This document shows, in pieces, positions 40,843 to 50,554 of a DNA stretch of 64,000 nucleotides (positions are counted from its first letter, which is position 1; each line of letters begins with the position of its first letter). The stretch is taken from positions 1 through 64,000 of the forward strand of contig NZ_JBCFZM010000004.1 of assembly GCF_038594605.1 (NCBI RefSeq), in the 5' to 3' direction. The notes beneath the pieces are model-generated. The model ran no database searches, had not been told where the DNA came from, and saw only the letters and a list, made by a program, of their open reading frames with translations. Source of the DNA: Alteriqipengyuania bathyomarina_B (GTDB taxonomy: Bacteria > Pseudomonadota > Alphaproteobacteria > Sphingomonadales > Sphingomonadaceae). A program made the translations under genes and the position numbers.

Positions 40843-42087
40843 ATGGACGCAGGAATGGAACTGACCACCCCGGAGGACCTCGGGTTCGACGGCGAACGCC
40901 TCAGGCGGATCGACCGTTTCCTCGAAGACACCTACCTCGACACCGGGCGCCTCAAGACCATGCAGTTGCTGGTCTCGCGCGACGGGCAGCCGGTGCACTA
41001 TTACCAGGGCGGGACGCTGCGCGACGACGGCACGCCGATGCGCGAGGATGCGCTGTTCCGCATTGCCAGCATGACCAAGCCGGTCACCTCGATCGCATTC
41101 ATGCAGCTGGTCGAGCAGTGCAAGGTGGCGCTGGAAGACCCGGTCGCGCGCGTGCTGCCCGAATTCGAAGGGCTGGGTGCCTATGCGGGCGGCGGCGGCG
41201 ACCTGCCCTTCGCGCCGACCAGGGCGGGCCAACCGATGCGCTTCGTCGATCTGATGACCCATATGTCCGGCCTCACCTACGGCTTCCAGAACCGCACCAG
41301 TGTGGATGCCGCCTATCGCGCCGCCAAGCTCGATCTCTCGCGCGGAGCAACCACTTCCGACGAATATATCGCGACGCTTGCGCGCATCCCGCTCGAATTC
41401 GAGCCGGGCACGCAGTGGAACTATTCGGTCTCGACCGACGTGCTGGGTGTGTGCGTCGAACGCATTTCCGGCATGAGGCTGGGCGATTACTTCCGCGAAC
41501 ACATCTTCGCCCCGCTGGAAATGGACGATACCGGGTTCGATATCGACCCGGCCAAGCAGGATCGCCTTGCCGATGCCTACGCCTACCGTCCCGGCAAGCC
41601 CGCGCGGCTGATCGACAAGGGTGCGGAATCGCGTCTGATGGAGACGGCAAAATTCCATTCGGGCGGCGGCGGGCTGATCTCCACCCTCGCGGATTACGAC
41701 CGCTTCTGCACCATGCTGGTCAATCGCGGGGCATTCAACGGCGCGCAGATCGTCTCGCCCAAGACGCTCGACCTGATGACCGCGAACCACCTGCCGGGCG
41801 GGGTCGACCTGACGCAGATGAGCCAGAGCCTGTTCAGCGAGGCGAACAATGCGGGCACCGGCTTCGGCCTCGGCTTCGCGGTCGTCACCGACCCGGCGCG
41901 CACGCTCATCCCGGCAAGCGAGGGCGAATTCTACTGGGGCGGCGCCTATTCGACCGCCTTCTTCGTCGATCCGGTGGAAAGGATCACATGCGTCTTTATG
42001 ACCCAGCTCTACCCCTCTTCCACCTACCCGATTCGCCGACAGCTCAAGACGCTGATCTATTCGGCCCTCACCCACTCGAACGCCTGA
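40843..42087 (+). CDS. Beta-lactamase-fold serine hydrolase (class VIII esterase-like)
   Basis: A 414-residue serine hydrolase of the class C beta-lactamase/EstB group. The nucleophile motif S-x-x-K is SMTK (Ser76, Lys79). The second catalytic Tyr is in WNYSVSTDVLG, and HSGGGGL takes the place of the KTG box. YSV instead of Y-x-N and a modified third box point to an esterase rather than a beta-lactamase. No signal peptide is visible, so it is likely cytoplasmic. It is followed after 15 bases by the FadB-like gene, which suggests it releases an acid for beta-oxidation. ATG 40843 follows GAGAG; 40855 is an alternative. Confidence 0.87.
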   Translation: MDAGMELTTPEDLGFDGERLRRIDRFLEDTYLDTGRLKTMQLLVSRDGQPVHYYQGGTLRDDGTPMREDALFRIASMTKPVTSIAFMQLVEQCKVALEDPVARVLPEFEGLGAYAGGGGDLPFAPTRAGQPMRFVDLMTHMSGLTYGFQNRTSVDAAYRAAKLDLSRGATTSDEYIATLARIPLEFEPGTQWNYSVSTDVLGVCVERISGMRLGDYFREHIFAPLEMDDTGFDIDPAKQDRLADAYAYRPGKPARLIDKGAESRLMETAKFHSGGGGLISTLADYDRFCTMLVNRGAFNGAQIVSPKTLDLMTANHLPGGVDLTQMSQSLFSEANNAGTGFGLGFAVVTDPARTLIPASEGEFYWGGAYSTAFFVDPVERITCVFMTQLYPSSTYPIRRQLKTLIYSALTHSNA

Positions 42088-42102
42088 AGGAGTTTCGACC
42101 CG

Positions 42103-44139
42103 ATGACCTCACCCATTCGAACCGAACGCCACGACAATGTGCTGGTGATCATTTCCGACAATCCGCCCGTCAACGCGCTGGGCCAGGCGGTCCGCGCCGG
42201 GCTGACCGAGGGGATTGCGGAGGCGCTGTCCGACGATAGCGTCGAGGCGGTCGTCATCCGCTGCGACGGGCGCACCTTCTTTGCCGGCGCCGACATCACC
42301 GAGTTCGGCAAGCCCCCGCAGGGGCCGAGCCTGCCCGACGCGCTCGACAAGCTGGAGGCGAGCGACAAGCCGGTCGTCGCCGCGATCCACGGCACCGCGC
42401 TGGGCGGCGGCTGTGAAGTCGCGCTCGCTTGCCACTACCGCGTCGCCGTGCCGAGCGCGAAGATGGGCCTGCCCGAAGTGAAGCTGGGCCTGATCCCCGG
42501 TGCCGCGGGCACGCAGCGCCTGCCGCGTCTGGTCGGCGCCGAAGCCGCCCTCCCCCTCGTCGCGATCGGCAATCCGATTTCGGCCAAGAAGGCGAAAGAG
42601 ATCGGCCTGCTGGATGAGCTGGTGGGCGAGGACAGCCTTGCCGCCGATGCCATCGCCTTCGCCAAGTCGAAGATCGGCCAGCCCGCCCCCCGCTCGAGCG
42701 AGGGCGACGCCAACCAGGACGGGATCAAGAACCCCGACATCTTCGACGAATTCCGCGCCAAGAACGGCCGCAAGATGCGCGGCTTCGACGCGCCCAATGC
42801 GGCGATCGAGGCAGTGAAGGCGGCGGGCGAGCTGTCCTATGCCGAAGGCGTGAAGAAGGAACGCGAGCTGTTCGGCAAGCTCATGACCGGCACGCAGTCC
42901 AAGGCGATGCGGCACTATTTCTTTGCCGAGCGTGCGGCGAACAAGATCGACGATATTCCCGCCGATACCCCGCTGATCGACATCAAGAAAGTCGGCATCA
43001 TCGGCGCGGGCACGATGGGCGGCGGGATCGCGATGAACTTCCTCTCCGCAGGCATCCCGGTCACCATCCTCGAGATGAAGCAGGAAGCGCTCGACCGGGG
43101 CACCGCTACGATGCGCAAGAACTACGAAGCCACGGCCAAGAAAGGCCGCATGACCGCCGAGCAGGTCGAGCAGGCGATGGGCCTCCTCACCCCCACGCTC
43201 GAATATAGCGACCTCGCCGATTGCGACTTGGTGATCGAGGCGGTGTACGAGAGCATGGACGTGAAGAAGGACGTGTTCGGCAAGCTCGACGAGGTGGTGA
43301 AGGAGGGCGCGATCCTTGCGTCCAACACCAGCTACCTCAATATCGACGAGATCGCGACCGCGACAAAGCGCCCCGGCTATGTCCTCGGCCTCCACTTCTT
43401 CAGCCCCGCCAACGTGATGAAGCTGCTCGAAGTGGTGCGCGGCGAAAAGACGCGCGACGATGTGCTGGCGACCGCGATGAAGCTGTCCAAGAAGATCGGC
43501 AAGGTCGCGGCGGTTTCGGGCGTGTGCCCGGGTTTCATCGGCAACCGCATGCTCTCGAAGCGGCAGGAACAGGCGAACCAGCTGATCCTCGAAGGCGCGA
43601 ACTACTGGGAGGTCGACGACGTGCTGCTCGAATTCGGCTTCCCCATGGGGCCGTTCCAGATGGGCGACCTCGCCGGGATCGACATCGGCTGGCACCGCGA
43701 CCCGAGCAAGGTGACGACCATCCGCGAGGCGCTGTGCGCGGTGGGCCGCTTCGGCCAGAAGGCGGGCAAGGGCTTCTACGACTACGACGAAGCGCGCCAG
43801 CGCACCCCGTCCGACGAAGTGAAGCAGATCATCGCCGACTTTGCGGCCAAGGAAGGCAACGAACAGCGCGACATCTCGAAGGACGAGATCCGCGAGCGCC
43901 TGCTCTACCCAATGGTCAACGAGGGCGCGAAGATCCTCGATGAAGGCATGGCGCAGCGCGCCAGCGACATCGATGTGGTGTGGATCAACGGCTATGGCTG
44001 GCCGCTCTACACCGGCGGCCCGATGTTCTGGGCCGATACGATCGGTCTGGATACGGTGGTCGCGGGCCTCGAAAAGCACGGCCTGCCGGTGAGCGATTAC
44101 CTGCGCAAGAAGGCGCAAGGGGGCGAGAGGTTCAACTAG
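42103..44139 (+). CDS. Bifunctional enoyl-CoA hydratase/3-hydroxyacyl-CoA dehydrogenase
   Basis: A 678-residue two-step beta-oxidation enzyme. The N-terminal crotonase domain (about residues 1-190) has the oxyanion-hole and Glu motifs HGTALGGGCEVALAC and LPEVKLGLIPGAAGTQRLP. The NAD-binding 3-hydroxyacyl-CoA dehydrogenase domain starts near residue 297 (VGIIGAGTMGGGIA), with LHFFSPANVMKLLEVV and the C-terminal helical repeats. Hydratase first, then dehydrogenase, is the FadB/FadJ order. GAAGGAG stands upstream of the ATG. A strong terminator follows. It is a likely partner of the thiolase on the other strand. Confidence 0.93.
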   Translation: MTSPIRTERHDNVLVIISDNPPVNALGQAVRAGLTEGIAEALSDDSVEAVVIRCDGRTFFAGADITEFGKPPQGPSLPDALDKLEASDKPVVAAIHGTALGGGCEVALACHYRVAVPSAKMGLPEVKLGLIPGAAGTQRLPRLVGAEAALPLVAIGNPISAKKAKEIGLLDELVGEDSLAADAIAFAKSKIGQPAPRSSEGDANQDGIKNPDIFDEFRAKNGRKMRGFDAPNAAIEAVKAAGELSYAEGVKKERELFGKLMTGTQSKAMRHYFFAERAANKIDDIPADTPLIDIKKVGIIGAGTMGGGIAMNFLSAGIPVTILEMKQEALDRGTATMRKNYEATAKKGRMTAEQVEQAMGLLTPTLEYSDLADCDLVIEAVYESMDVKKDVFGKLDEVVKEGAILASNTSYLNIDEIATATKRPGYVLGLHFFSPANVMKLLEVVRGEKTRDDVLATAMKLSKKIGKVAAVSGVCPGFIGNRMLSKRQEQANQLILEGANYWEVDDVLLEFGFPMGPFQMGDLAGIDIGWHRDPSKVTTIREALCAVGRFGQKAGKGFYDYDEARQRTPSDEVKQIIADFAAKEGNEQRDISKDEIRERLLYPMVNEGAKILDEGMAQRASDIDVVWINGYGWPLYTGGPMFWADTIGLDTVVAGLEKHGLPVSDYLRKKAQGGERFN

Positions 44140-44164
44140 GCTCGCCCTCACCCGGACATGAAAG

Positions 44165-44197
44165 GGCCGGCGCCCCACGCGGGACGCCGGCCTTTTT
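44165..44197 (+). terminator. Intrinsic terminator after the FadB-like gene
   Basis: The arms GGCCGGCG and CGCCGGCC form an 8-bp GC stem, extended inward by CCC/GGG pairing, followed by TTTTT at 44193-44197. It lies 26 bases after the stop of the plus-strand gene and just before the stop of the convergent esterase. Confidence 0.85.
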
Positions 44198-44209
44198 CCT
44201 GTCTGCGCC

Positions 44210-45829
44210 TCAAAGTTCGCTGGGCAGTTCGCGAATGTCCTTTTCGGGGTCGTCGACCAGCTGCGGCTCGACGTTCAGTTCCATCACGTTGCGGTTGACG
44301 GGCGTGTAGGCTTTCCACTCGGGCAGGAGTTCGCTGGACGGAGTGCCCGTCTTGGCGAAGGCGATCCACGCATCGCTCATCATGTCGGCCATTGTCTGCG
44401 CGTCCTCGCCCGTGCCGAGCAGCGCCGCGCTTTCCTTCGCGTTGTCGAACATCAGCGGGATGTCGAGCGTGTGCGGGCTGCGCAGCATGCCGCCGCCGAT
44501 CGGCGTCTCCCATGTCAGGCGATAGACATAGACCGGCGCGCTCGCGGTCTTCGCCTGCTGGTCCGCCAGCAGGTAGGTGCCGCGCACGAAGCGGGTGCCC
44601 ATCGCGATGGCCGCGAGGTGGGTGTGCGAATAGTCGGGATAGCGCTTGCGATAGGCGGCGACCGCCGCCACCGCCTGCTCGCCCATCGCCCCGGTCATCG
44701 CATTGAGCGTGCCCTCGGTCAGCCGACCGAACCACGGTTGCGCGGCGAGGAAGAGCGTCATCTCGTCCTTGTTGTAGCCGATCAGCACCGGGATATCGCG
44801 CGACTGCTCTGGCGCGGCGGGCAGGAAGGGATCGCGCGGGATGATCGTGCCGTCCGCGATCGGCCCGAATTGCGGCCCGCGTCCCATTGTGCTGCCTGCC
44901 GGAGTAGCCCTGCGCACCGCCTCCACGATCTCGTCGCTGCGGACATTGCGCAGGTCATCGAGCGTTTCGACGCCCGCTGCCTCCAGGATCTTGGCGGCAT
45001 AATCCGCCGCCTCGGCAGGCTTGCCGCTGAACACGCCGGGGCCCGACTGGATCACCGCCTTGTCGAACAACCCGTCCGCCGCAGGCATCGCCATCAAATG
45101 GCTGACCTTCGATCCGCCGCCGGATTCGCCCATGATCGTGACATTGGCCGGATCGCCGCCGAAGCCCGCAATATTGTCACGCACCCATTCGAGCGAGCGG
45201 ACCAGGTCGAGGTTGCCGACATTGCCAGAGGCGGCGAAATCGTCGCCGAACTTCTCCGCCAGGTTGAGATAGCCGAAGGCGTTGAGGCGGTGGTTGACCG
45301 TGACGACGACGACGTCGCCTTTCTCCGCCAGGTTGCGCCCGTTATAGGCAGGCCAGTTGCCCGACCCGTAGGCGTAGCCGCCGCCGTGGCACCAGACCAT
45401 GACGGGGCGCTTGCCGCCATCGTCCGCAGCCGGGGTCCATACGTTGAGGAACAGGCAATCCTCGTTGTCCATCTTCGCCTCGGTCGAAGTCGGGAAGATC
45501 GCCTGGATGCGGCGGGTCATCTCGGACTCGTTAGGCCCGCTCGCCGAATAGAGCTGCATGCACGGCGCGCCGTAGCCGGTGGCATCGGCAATGCCTTCCC
45601 ATGCCTCGGGCTTCGCAGGCGGCTGGAAACGCAGCTCGCCCAGCGGCGGGGCGGCGTAGCGTACGCCGAGAAAGGCATCGATCCCGCCCTGTTCGAGGCC
45701 CTGGACCGAACCTCCCTCGGTCTCGACCACAGGCGTCGCATTGGCGAGGGTCGGCTGCTGCGCCGCCGCAGCGCTGCCGATGGTCAGCGCGGCTAGCGAA
45801 GCGAGGGTCGCGGCAAGGTGGCGTTTCAT
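44210..45829 (-). CDS. Secreted type-B carboxylesterase (esterase 1)
   Basis: A 539-residue type-B carboxylesterase with an N-terminal signal peptide (MKRHLAATLASLAALTIGSAAAAQ). The oxyanion-hole block is VMVWCHGGGYAYGSG, EDCLFLNVW precedes it, and the nucleophile is Ser236 in MGESGGGS. The C-terminal DAWIAFAKTGTPSSELLPEW is typical of the family. ATG 45829 is chosen because it starts the signal peptide and GGAGAGG stands before it. It is the third gene of a minus-strand set: esterase 2, TonB receptor, esterase 1. It probably works in the periplasm on an ester taken up by that receptor. Confidence 0.92.
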   Translation of the reverse strand: MKRHLAATLASLAALTIGSAAAAQQPTLANATPVVETEGGSVQGLEQGGIDAFLGVRYAAPPLGELRFQPPAKPEAWEGIADATGYGAPCMQLYSASGPNESEMTRRIQAIFPTSTEAKMDNEDCLFLNVWTPAADDGGKRPVMVWCHGGGYAYGSGNWPAYNGRNLAEKGDVVVVTVNHRLNAFGYLNLAEKFGDDFAASGNVGNLDLVRSLEWVRDNIAGFGGDPANVTIMGESGGGSKVSHLMAMPAADGLFDKAVIQSGPGVFSGKPAEAADYAAKILEAAGVETLDDLRNVRSDEIVEAVRRATPAGSTMGRGPQFGPIADGTIIPRDPFLPAAPEQSRDIPVLIGYNKDEMTLFLAAQPWFGRLTEGTLNAMTGAMGEQAVAAVAAYRKRYPDYSHTHLAAIAMGTRFVRGTYLLADQQAKTASAPVYVYRLTWETPIGGGMLRSPHTLDIPLMFDNAKESAALLGTGEDAQTMADMMSDAWIAFAKTGTPSSELLPEWKAYTPVNRNVMELNVEPQLVDDPEKDIRELPSEL

Positions 45830-45923
45830 CAATACCTCTCCGTTCGAAGTGCTCTCGGACACGAAGGGGCGGAAGCCTGCGATAGACCTCCACCCCTTGC
45901 TTGGTCGGTTCAGTAGGCGGCGC

Positions 45924-48900
45924 TCAGAAGCGCACCTTGGTGCCGATCTTGAAGGTGCGACCCTTCGCGGTGCCGATGAAGGGATCGTAGCTGTATTCGA
46001 GCCGCGCCGCGGGGGGATCGGTATCGAACACGTTCTCGACCCCCGCCTGCAGCTCCGCCTCGACGCCGGCGAAGTTCAGGTCGATCGTCGCGAAGAGGTC
46101 GTGGACGAAGAAGCTGTCCACCTCGCGGCCGAAATTGGTGCCGCCGAATTCGGGCGTTTGCGCGCAGAATTCCAGCCCTTCGCAGCGATTGTCGTCGACG
46201 CCGCCGATATAGTTGCTTGACCAGGTGACGCTCACCGGATCGACCTGGAAGTTGACGTATCCGCTCGCCCGCCATTGCGAGACCGTGCCCGGCTCGCGGT
46301 CGTAGTTGGAGAAGCCTGCCGCGTCGTAGCCCTGGCTGAATTGCAGGCCGTTGAACTCGAAGTCGCTGAATTTGTATTCCAGCGTATAGGTCGCGTTCGC
46401 GCCTGCATTCACCCTCACAGGGCCCAGATCGGTGCGATAGTTGAGGCTGAAGTCCAGCCCGCTGGTGGTGACGTCGGGGCCGTTGACGGTCTGCGTCTGG
46501 ATGCGGCTGATGTCGTTGCCGATCGTCGTGCCCTGCGTACAGGTGCCCCCGGCGAAGACCACGTAGTCCACGAAAGGACTGGAACAGTCCGCCAGCTGCG
46601 TGCCGTCGAGCCCGCCGGGCGCAACGTTCGCGGCGATCGCCTGCACCGGAAGCGTCGTGAAACGCCCTTCGAACTCGTAGGTCCAGTAGTCGACGCTGAA
46701 GTTGAAGCCGCCCGCCTCGACGATCGCACCGATATTGTAGGTGAAGGCGGTCTCGGGGCTCAGCGCAGGGTTGCCCACGGTGTCGGTCGCCTTGTAGGCG
46801 CCGCCCAGCACGTCGATCCCGGCGACCGCGCTGACTCCCGCGGTGCCGAGATCCGCTGGCAGAGGCCCGCGGAACGTGTCGCCGACCGAGCCGCGCAGGG
46901 CAAGGAAATCGGTGACCTGCCAGCGTGCCGACAGCTTGGGATTGACGGTCGAACCGACGAGGCCGCCATAATCCTCGTATCGGATCGCGCCGGTCAGTTC
47001 GAAGCCGTCGAACAGCTCCATCTGCGCCTCGCCGAAGAGGGCGTAGACGTCCTGCGACAGGCGCGCGCGCGGATACTGGCCGAGGAAGGTGAAGGCGCCC
47101 ACCGGGAAGTTCGTGTCGTTGGGATCGTCGAGGCACGAACGGTCGCCGTCGATCGCACACGGATAGGCCTGCGGATCGCTGAACCGGTTGAGCGGGTCGG
47201 TCGCGAAGTCGGTCTTGCGGTACTGCCCGCCGAATGCGTAGCCCAGCGTCCGGCCGAACAGGCTTGCCTCGCCGCTGAAGACCGCATCGGCGATATATTG
47301 CTCTTCAGTGGCCTCGGTCCCGCTGGGCCGCGTGAAGTAGTCGATTACTTCCAGGGAGTTCTCGTTCCCCGGCACGTAGGCCGGGTTGGTCAGGCCCAGC
47401 GCCGGATTGCCGGGTGCGGAGTTGATGAACGGGTTGAAGTACAGGCACCCGTTCGCGCCCGCCGTGCTGCCCGTGCAGTTATCTCCTCCGAAGCCGTTGA
47501 GCGCGCGCTGGAGCCGGTCGCTGACGACATCGTTGGAGAAGGCGGTGCGCGAACTGTTGATGTATGTCCCCGATGTTTGCAATGAGAGGGCGTCCGACAA
47601 TTCGATGTCGAAGCTGGCCGACACGCGCCACGCATCGTTGATCGCCTGGCCCTGCCCGGCACCGCGCGGGTCGAGCGGATTGCCGCCCAGCGCGAAGGGC
47701 CGGAACAGCACGATCGAGGAGAGGACCGGGGTGAACAGGCGCGGCGGTGTGCCCGGCGCGAAGGTCTGTTCGAGGTACGCCGCGTAGCCGGGATTGCTGG
47801 CGGGCACGGTGAAGGCGCTTGCGCTGCCCGGCCCGTTGGGGCCCTGGGTGATCGGATAGCTGGGCGAATAACCGAGCTCTTTCAGCTCGGTATGCGAATA
47901 GAGCGCCTCGGCGGTGAAGGCGACCTTCTCGGAAAGATCGGCGGTGAACTGGCCGTAGACCTGATAGCGGTCTTCTTCCTCGATCAGGTTCACGAAGGGA
48001 ATGTAGCTGTACCGGCAGACGGGCAAGGGCGTGGCGCCGGGGCGCGGGAAGGCTCCCTCGATGCCGCCCAGCGATTCACACGCGTCGACCTGATTGCCGT
48101 CCACCCCGAGGCCTACAGTGGTAACGCCGACCCCCGGGATCACGGCGAGCGGAGCGTAGAGGCCGGGGTTCGACAGAAACGACCATCCGGTCGGGTTGTC
48201 GGCATAGGGCACTTGCGTGAAATCGCGCGCGGTTGTCGGCAATTCGGACCGGTGCTGCCACCCCGCGCCGATCATGAGGTTGGCGGTGCCGATATCGAAC
48301 CCGGCGAGCGCGCTCACGCGGTAATTGTCGTCCGACCCGTCGACGAATTCCCAGTCGCCCGCGACTTCGAGTCCCGTGAAATCGCGCCGGGTCACAAAGT
48401 TGGCGACCCCGGCAATCGCGTCGGAACCATAGGTCGAGGCCGCCCCGTCCTTGAGCACTTCGATCCGGTCGAGCGCGAAGAGCGGGATCAGGTTGGTATC
48501 CGCCGCGCCATCACCCGGCTCGGTCGCGAACCGGCGGCCATTGAACAGCACCAGCGTGCGCTCGCGCCCGAGGCTGCGCAGGTTGATCGACCCCACGCCC
48601 TGGCTCTGGCCGGCACCGTACTGGTTCGAATCTCCAAGGACCGGGCCGACCGAGGGCAAGCTCTTGATGAACTCGAGCGGACTGTCGATGCCCCGTGCTT
48701 CCAGCTCTTCCTGGCCGAACACATCGACCGGCTGCGCGCCGTCTTCGCGCTGGCCACGGATATAGGATCCGGTGACGACGATAGTCGTGTCCGGCTGCGA
48801 TTCGACCTGCTCGGCAAGTTCGGGCTGGTTCTGCTCATCGCTATCGGGGGCCGTCTGCGCCATTACCGCAGGCGCGCACGCGAAAGCGAACGCCGTCCCC

Positions 48901-48926
48901 ACCATGAAGTGCGATTTACCAATCAT
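45924..48926 (-). CDS. Large TonB-dependent receptor beside esterases
   Basis: A 1000-residue TonB-dependent outer-membrane receptor. A signal peptide is followed by the TonB box TTIVVTGSYIRG. The plug domain (about residues 50-165) has SINLRSLGRERTLVLFNGRR and IEVLKDGAASTYGSDAIAGVANFVTRR. A long barrel ends in GRTFKIGTKVRF. The RTLVLFNGRR plug and great length mark the non-siderophore class common in sphingomonads, used for oligosaccharides, peptides or aromatic and terpenoid compounds. It sits between two secreted type-B esterases, so its substrate is probably an ester. GGGGAGAG precedes the ATG. Confidence 0.92.
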   Translation of the reverse strand: MIGKSHFMVGTAFAFACAPAVMAQTAPDSDEQNQPELAEQVESQPDTTIVVTGSYIRGQREDGAQPVDVFGQEELEARGIDSPLEFIKSLPSVGPVLGDSNQYGAGQSQGVGSINLRSLGRERTLVLFNGRRFATEPGDGAADTNLIPLFALDRIEVLKDGAASTYGSDAIAGVANFVTRRDFTGLEVAGDWEFVDGSDDNYRVSALAGFDIGTANLMIGAGWQHRSELPTTARDFTQVPYADNPTGWSFLSNPGLYAPLAVIPGVGVTTVGLGVDGNQVDACESLGGIEGAFPRPGATPLPVCRYSYIPFVNLIEEEDRYQVYGQFTADLSEKVAFTAEALYSHTELKELGYSPSYPITQGPNGPGSASAFTVPASNPGYAAYLEQTFAPGTPPRLFTPVLSSIVLFRPFALGGNPLDPRGAGQGQAINDAWRVSASFDIELSDALSLQTSGTYINSSRTAFSNDVVSDRLQRALNGFGGDNCTGSTAGANGCLYFNPFINSAPGNPALGLTNPAYVPGNENSLEVIDYFTRPSGTEATEEQYIADAVFSGEASLFGRTLGYAFGGQYRKTDFATDPLNRFSDPQAYPCAIDGDRSCLDDPNDTNFPVGAFTFLGQYPRARLSQDVYALFGEAQMELFDGFELTGAIRYEDYGGLVGSTVNPKLSARWQVTDFLALRGSVGDTFRGPLPADLGTAGVSAVAGIDVLGGAYKATDTVGNPALSPETAFTYNIGAIVEAGGFNFSVDYWTYEFEGRFTTLPVQAIAANVAPGGLDGTQLADCSSPFVDYVVFAGGTCTQGTTIGNDISRIQTQTVNGPDVTTSGLDFSLNYRTDLGPVRVNAGANATYTLEYKFSDFEFNGLQFSQGYDAAGFSNYDREPGTVSQWRASGYVNFQVDPVSVTWSSNYIGGVDDNRCEGLEFCAQTPEFGGTNFGREVDSFFVHDLFATIDLNFAGVEAELQAGVENVFDTDPPAARLEYSYDPFIGTAKGRTFKIGTKVRF

Positions 48927-48974
48927 TTTTCTCTCCCCAACATGACCGTTTTCCGGCCTTTGTATTTGGTCAGT

Positions 48975-50393
48975 CTAATCGTCTTGCGTGACGGCATCCT
49001 CCTCGGGGCCATCCGGCAATGCATCTGCCGGGGCCATCGTCGGGCCTGTCGTTTCAATCAGCGCAGCCTCGCCTCCGGGCCGGTAGGCCTGCCATGCGAA
49101 GCCATCGCCGCATTCGAAGGAGCGCGCATCGGATGCCATCTTCACGAAGGCGACCCAGCATCCGTTGACCGTATCGGCGAGCGCGCGGTCGGTCGCGTCG
49201 GCGTTGTCGCCGCCCCAGCTCGACCGGTCGATCGAATCGAAGGTGAACATCAGTTCCGCCGAGTGGATCGGCCCCGCCTTCCACTCCCCGGCCCGGAAGG
49301 CGGGGGTGTGATCGAAGCGGTACAGGAAAGCCGGTGCGCCGGTGTCGCCCGCCAGCGCAGCAAGCGTGCGGGCAGCGGCGAAGCCTTTCTCGCCCGCGTT
49401 CGAACCGACCAGCACGGGCACGTCCATCTCCGTCCCTGCCCGCAGTGCGGCAATCGTCGATGTCGGCTTGAAGGCAGCATCGGGCGTGAAGAAGAAGCCC
49501 GCCCGCAGTGGCTCGGAAGCGGCGAAGGTCTGCGCGGAAATGCCGCGTAGCTCGTCCGCCGTGGCGTCAGGTCCGATCCCGATGGTATCGAGCGCCTTGA
49601 TCGCCATGCTTTGCGCATCTGCATTGGGCCGGTCGGGCAGCAGCAGGCTGCCCGATTGCACGATGGCCTTGTCGAACAGGCCCTTCGCCGATGGCAGCGA
49701 GAGCAGGTTGACGACGATGCCGCCCCCTGCCGACTGGCCCGCGACGGTGACCTGTTCGGAATCGCCACCGAAAGCGGCGATATTGGCCTTCACCCATTCG
49801 AGCACGGCCACGGCATCCTGCAGCGCATAATTGCCCTGCGGCTCCCCAGAATTCTCGGCATCGAGCGCGGGATGGACGAAGTTCGCGAGCGCCCCCAGCC
49901 GGTAATTGACGCTGACCGTGATGACGCCCTGCCGGGCATTGGCGGTTCCGTCATAGGAACCAAGGCTCCCCGCACCGAGGAAGAACGCGCCCCCGTGGAA
50001 CCACACCAGCACCGGCGCACCTTGCGCATTCTCGGGTGCGGTAATCGTGAGGTAGAGGCAGTCTTCGGACTGTGCGCCGTTCACGCCACCATAATTCGCA
50101 ACCATCGTGTCGATATCGACCGGCTGCGCGCAAGGCGGCTCGTGCGCGGTCGCCGCGCGAACGCCCTGCCACGGTTCGACCGGCTGCGGAGGCCGCCAGC
50201 GGTTCTCTCCCGTAGGGGGAGCGGCATAGGGCACGCCTCGAAAAACCAGTACGCCGTTCTCGCGCGATCCCATGAGGGTGCCTGCATCGACGTCGACGGT
50301 AACTCCATCGATCGGGTCCGGCATCTGGGCGTTGGCCGCCAGCGGCGCGAGGCCAGCAGTCAGGACAGCCAGAGCCGCCAAAAACCGCGCCAT
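48975..50393 (-). CDS. Secreted type-B carboxylesterase (esterase 2)
   Basis: A 472-residue type-B carboxylesterase, first gene of the esterase-receptor-esterase set. The signal peptide is MARFLAALAVLTAGLAPLAANAQ. Motifs are VLVFRGVPYAAPP, SEDCLYLTI and the oxyanion block VWFHGGAFFLGAG. The nucleophile is Ser221 in AGQSAGGG. It is about 70 residues shorter than esterase 1, with a compact C-terminal region, but the nucleophile region and ending are intact. ATG 50393 follows GAGGGGAGA. A sigma70-like promoter and a palindrome lie in the divergent region upstream. Confidence 0.91.
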   Translation of the reverse strand: MARFLAALAVLTAGLAPLAANAQMPDPIDGVTVDVDAGTLMGSRENGVLVFRGVPYAAPPTGENRWRPPQPVEPWQGVRAATAHEPPCAQPVDIDTMVANYGGVNGAQSEDCLYLTITAPENAQGAPVLVWFHGGAFFLGAGSLGSYDGTANARQGVITVSVNYRLGALANFVHPALDAENSGEPQGNYALQDAVAVLEWVKANIAAFGGDSEQVTVAGQSAGGGIVVNLLSLPSAKGLFDKAIVQSGSLLLPDRPNADAQSMAIKALDTIGIGPDATADELRGISAQTFAASEPLRAGFFFTPDAAFKPTSTIAALRAGTEMDVPVLVGSNAGEKGFAAARTLAALAGDTGAPAFLYRFDHTPAFRAGEWKAGPIHSAELMFTFDSIDRSSWGGDNADATDRALADTVNGCWVAFVKMASDARSFECGDGFAWQAYRPGGEAALIETTGPTMAPADALPDGPEEDAVTQDD

Positions 50394-50421
50394 TCTCCCC
50401 TCTCCTCTCTTATTACCGACC

Positions 50422-50450
50422 GTCATAGCGCACCATTTACGATCTAACAA
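50422..50450 (-). promoter_or_regulatory. Sigma70-like promoter of esterase 2
   Basis: Read on the minus strand, TTGTTA (50450-50445) and TATGAC (50427-50422) are 17 bases apart. The transcript would start near 50415, about 22 bases before the esterase 2 ATG. Confidence 0.45.
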
Positions 50451-50462
50451 CAAGCATATTAG

Positions 50463-50480
50463 AATATCGGGTACGATATT
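50463..50480. promoter_or_regulatory. Palindromic operator between esterase 2 and HTH-TetR gene
   Basis: AATATCG-GGTA-CGATATT is a perfect 7-4-7 inverted repeat in the 161-base divergent region. It lies 12 bases upstream of the esterase 2 -35 element and about 75 bases before the regulator's ATG, so it could act as an activator site for the esterase set or a control site for the regulator. Fourteen bases of it (GAATATCGGGTACG, starting one base outside) recur near the thioesterase gene. Confidence 0.6.
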
Positions 50481-50554
50481 GAGACGGATTTTTCCGCAGC
50501 CTCACTCGCGCAATCCGGTGGACACGTACGCCGGGATGGGAATAGCCTTGCGCC

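Noticed and set aside
44165..44197. Bidirectional terminator serving the convergent esterase 1
   Set aside because: On the minus strand the stem is followed only by CTTTC, a weak U tract, so I list it for the plus strand only.
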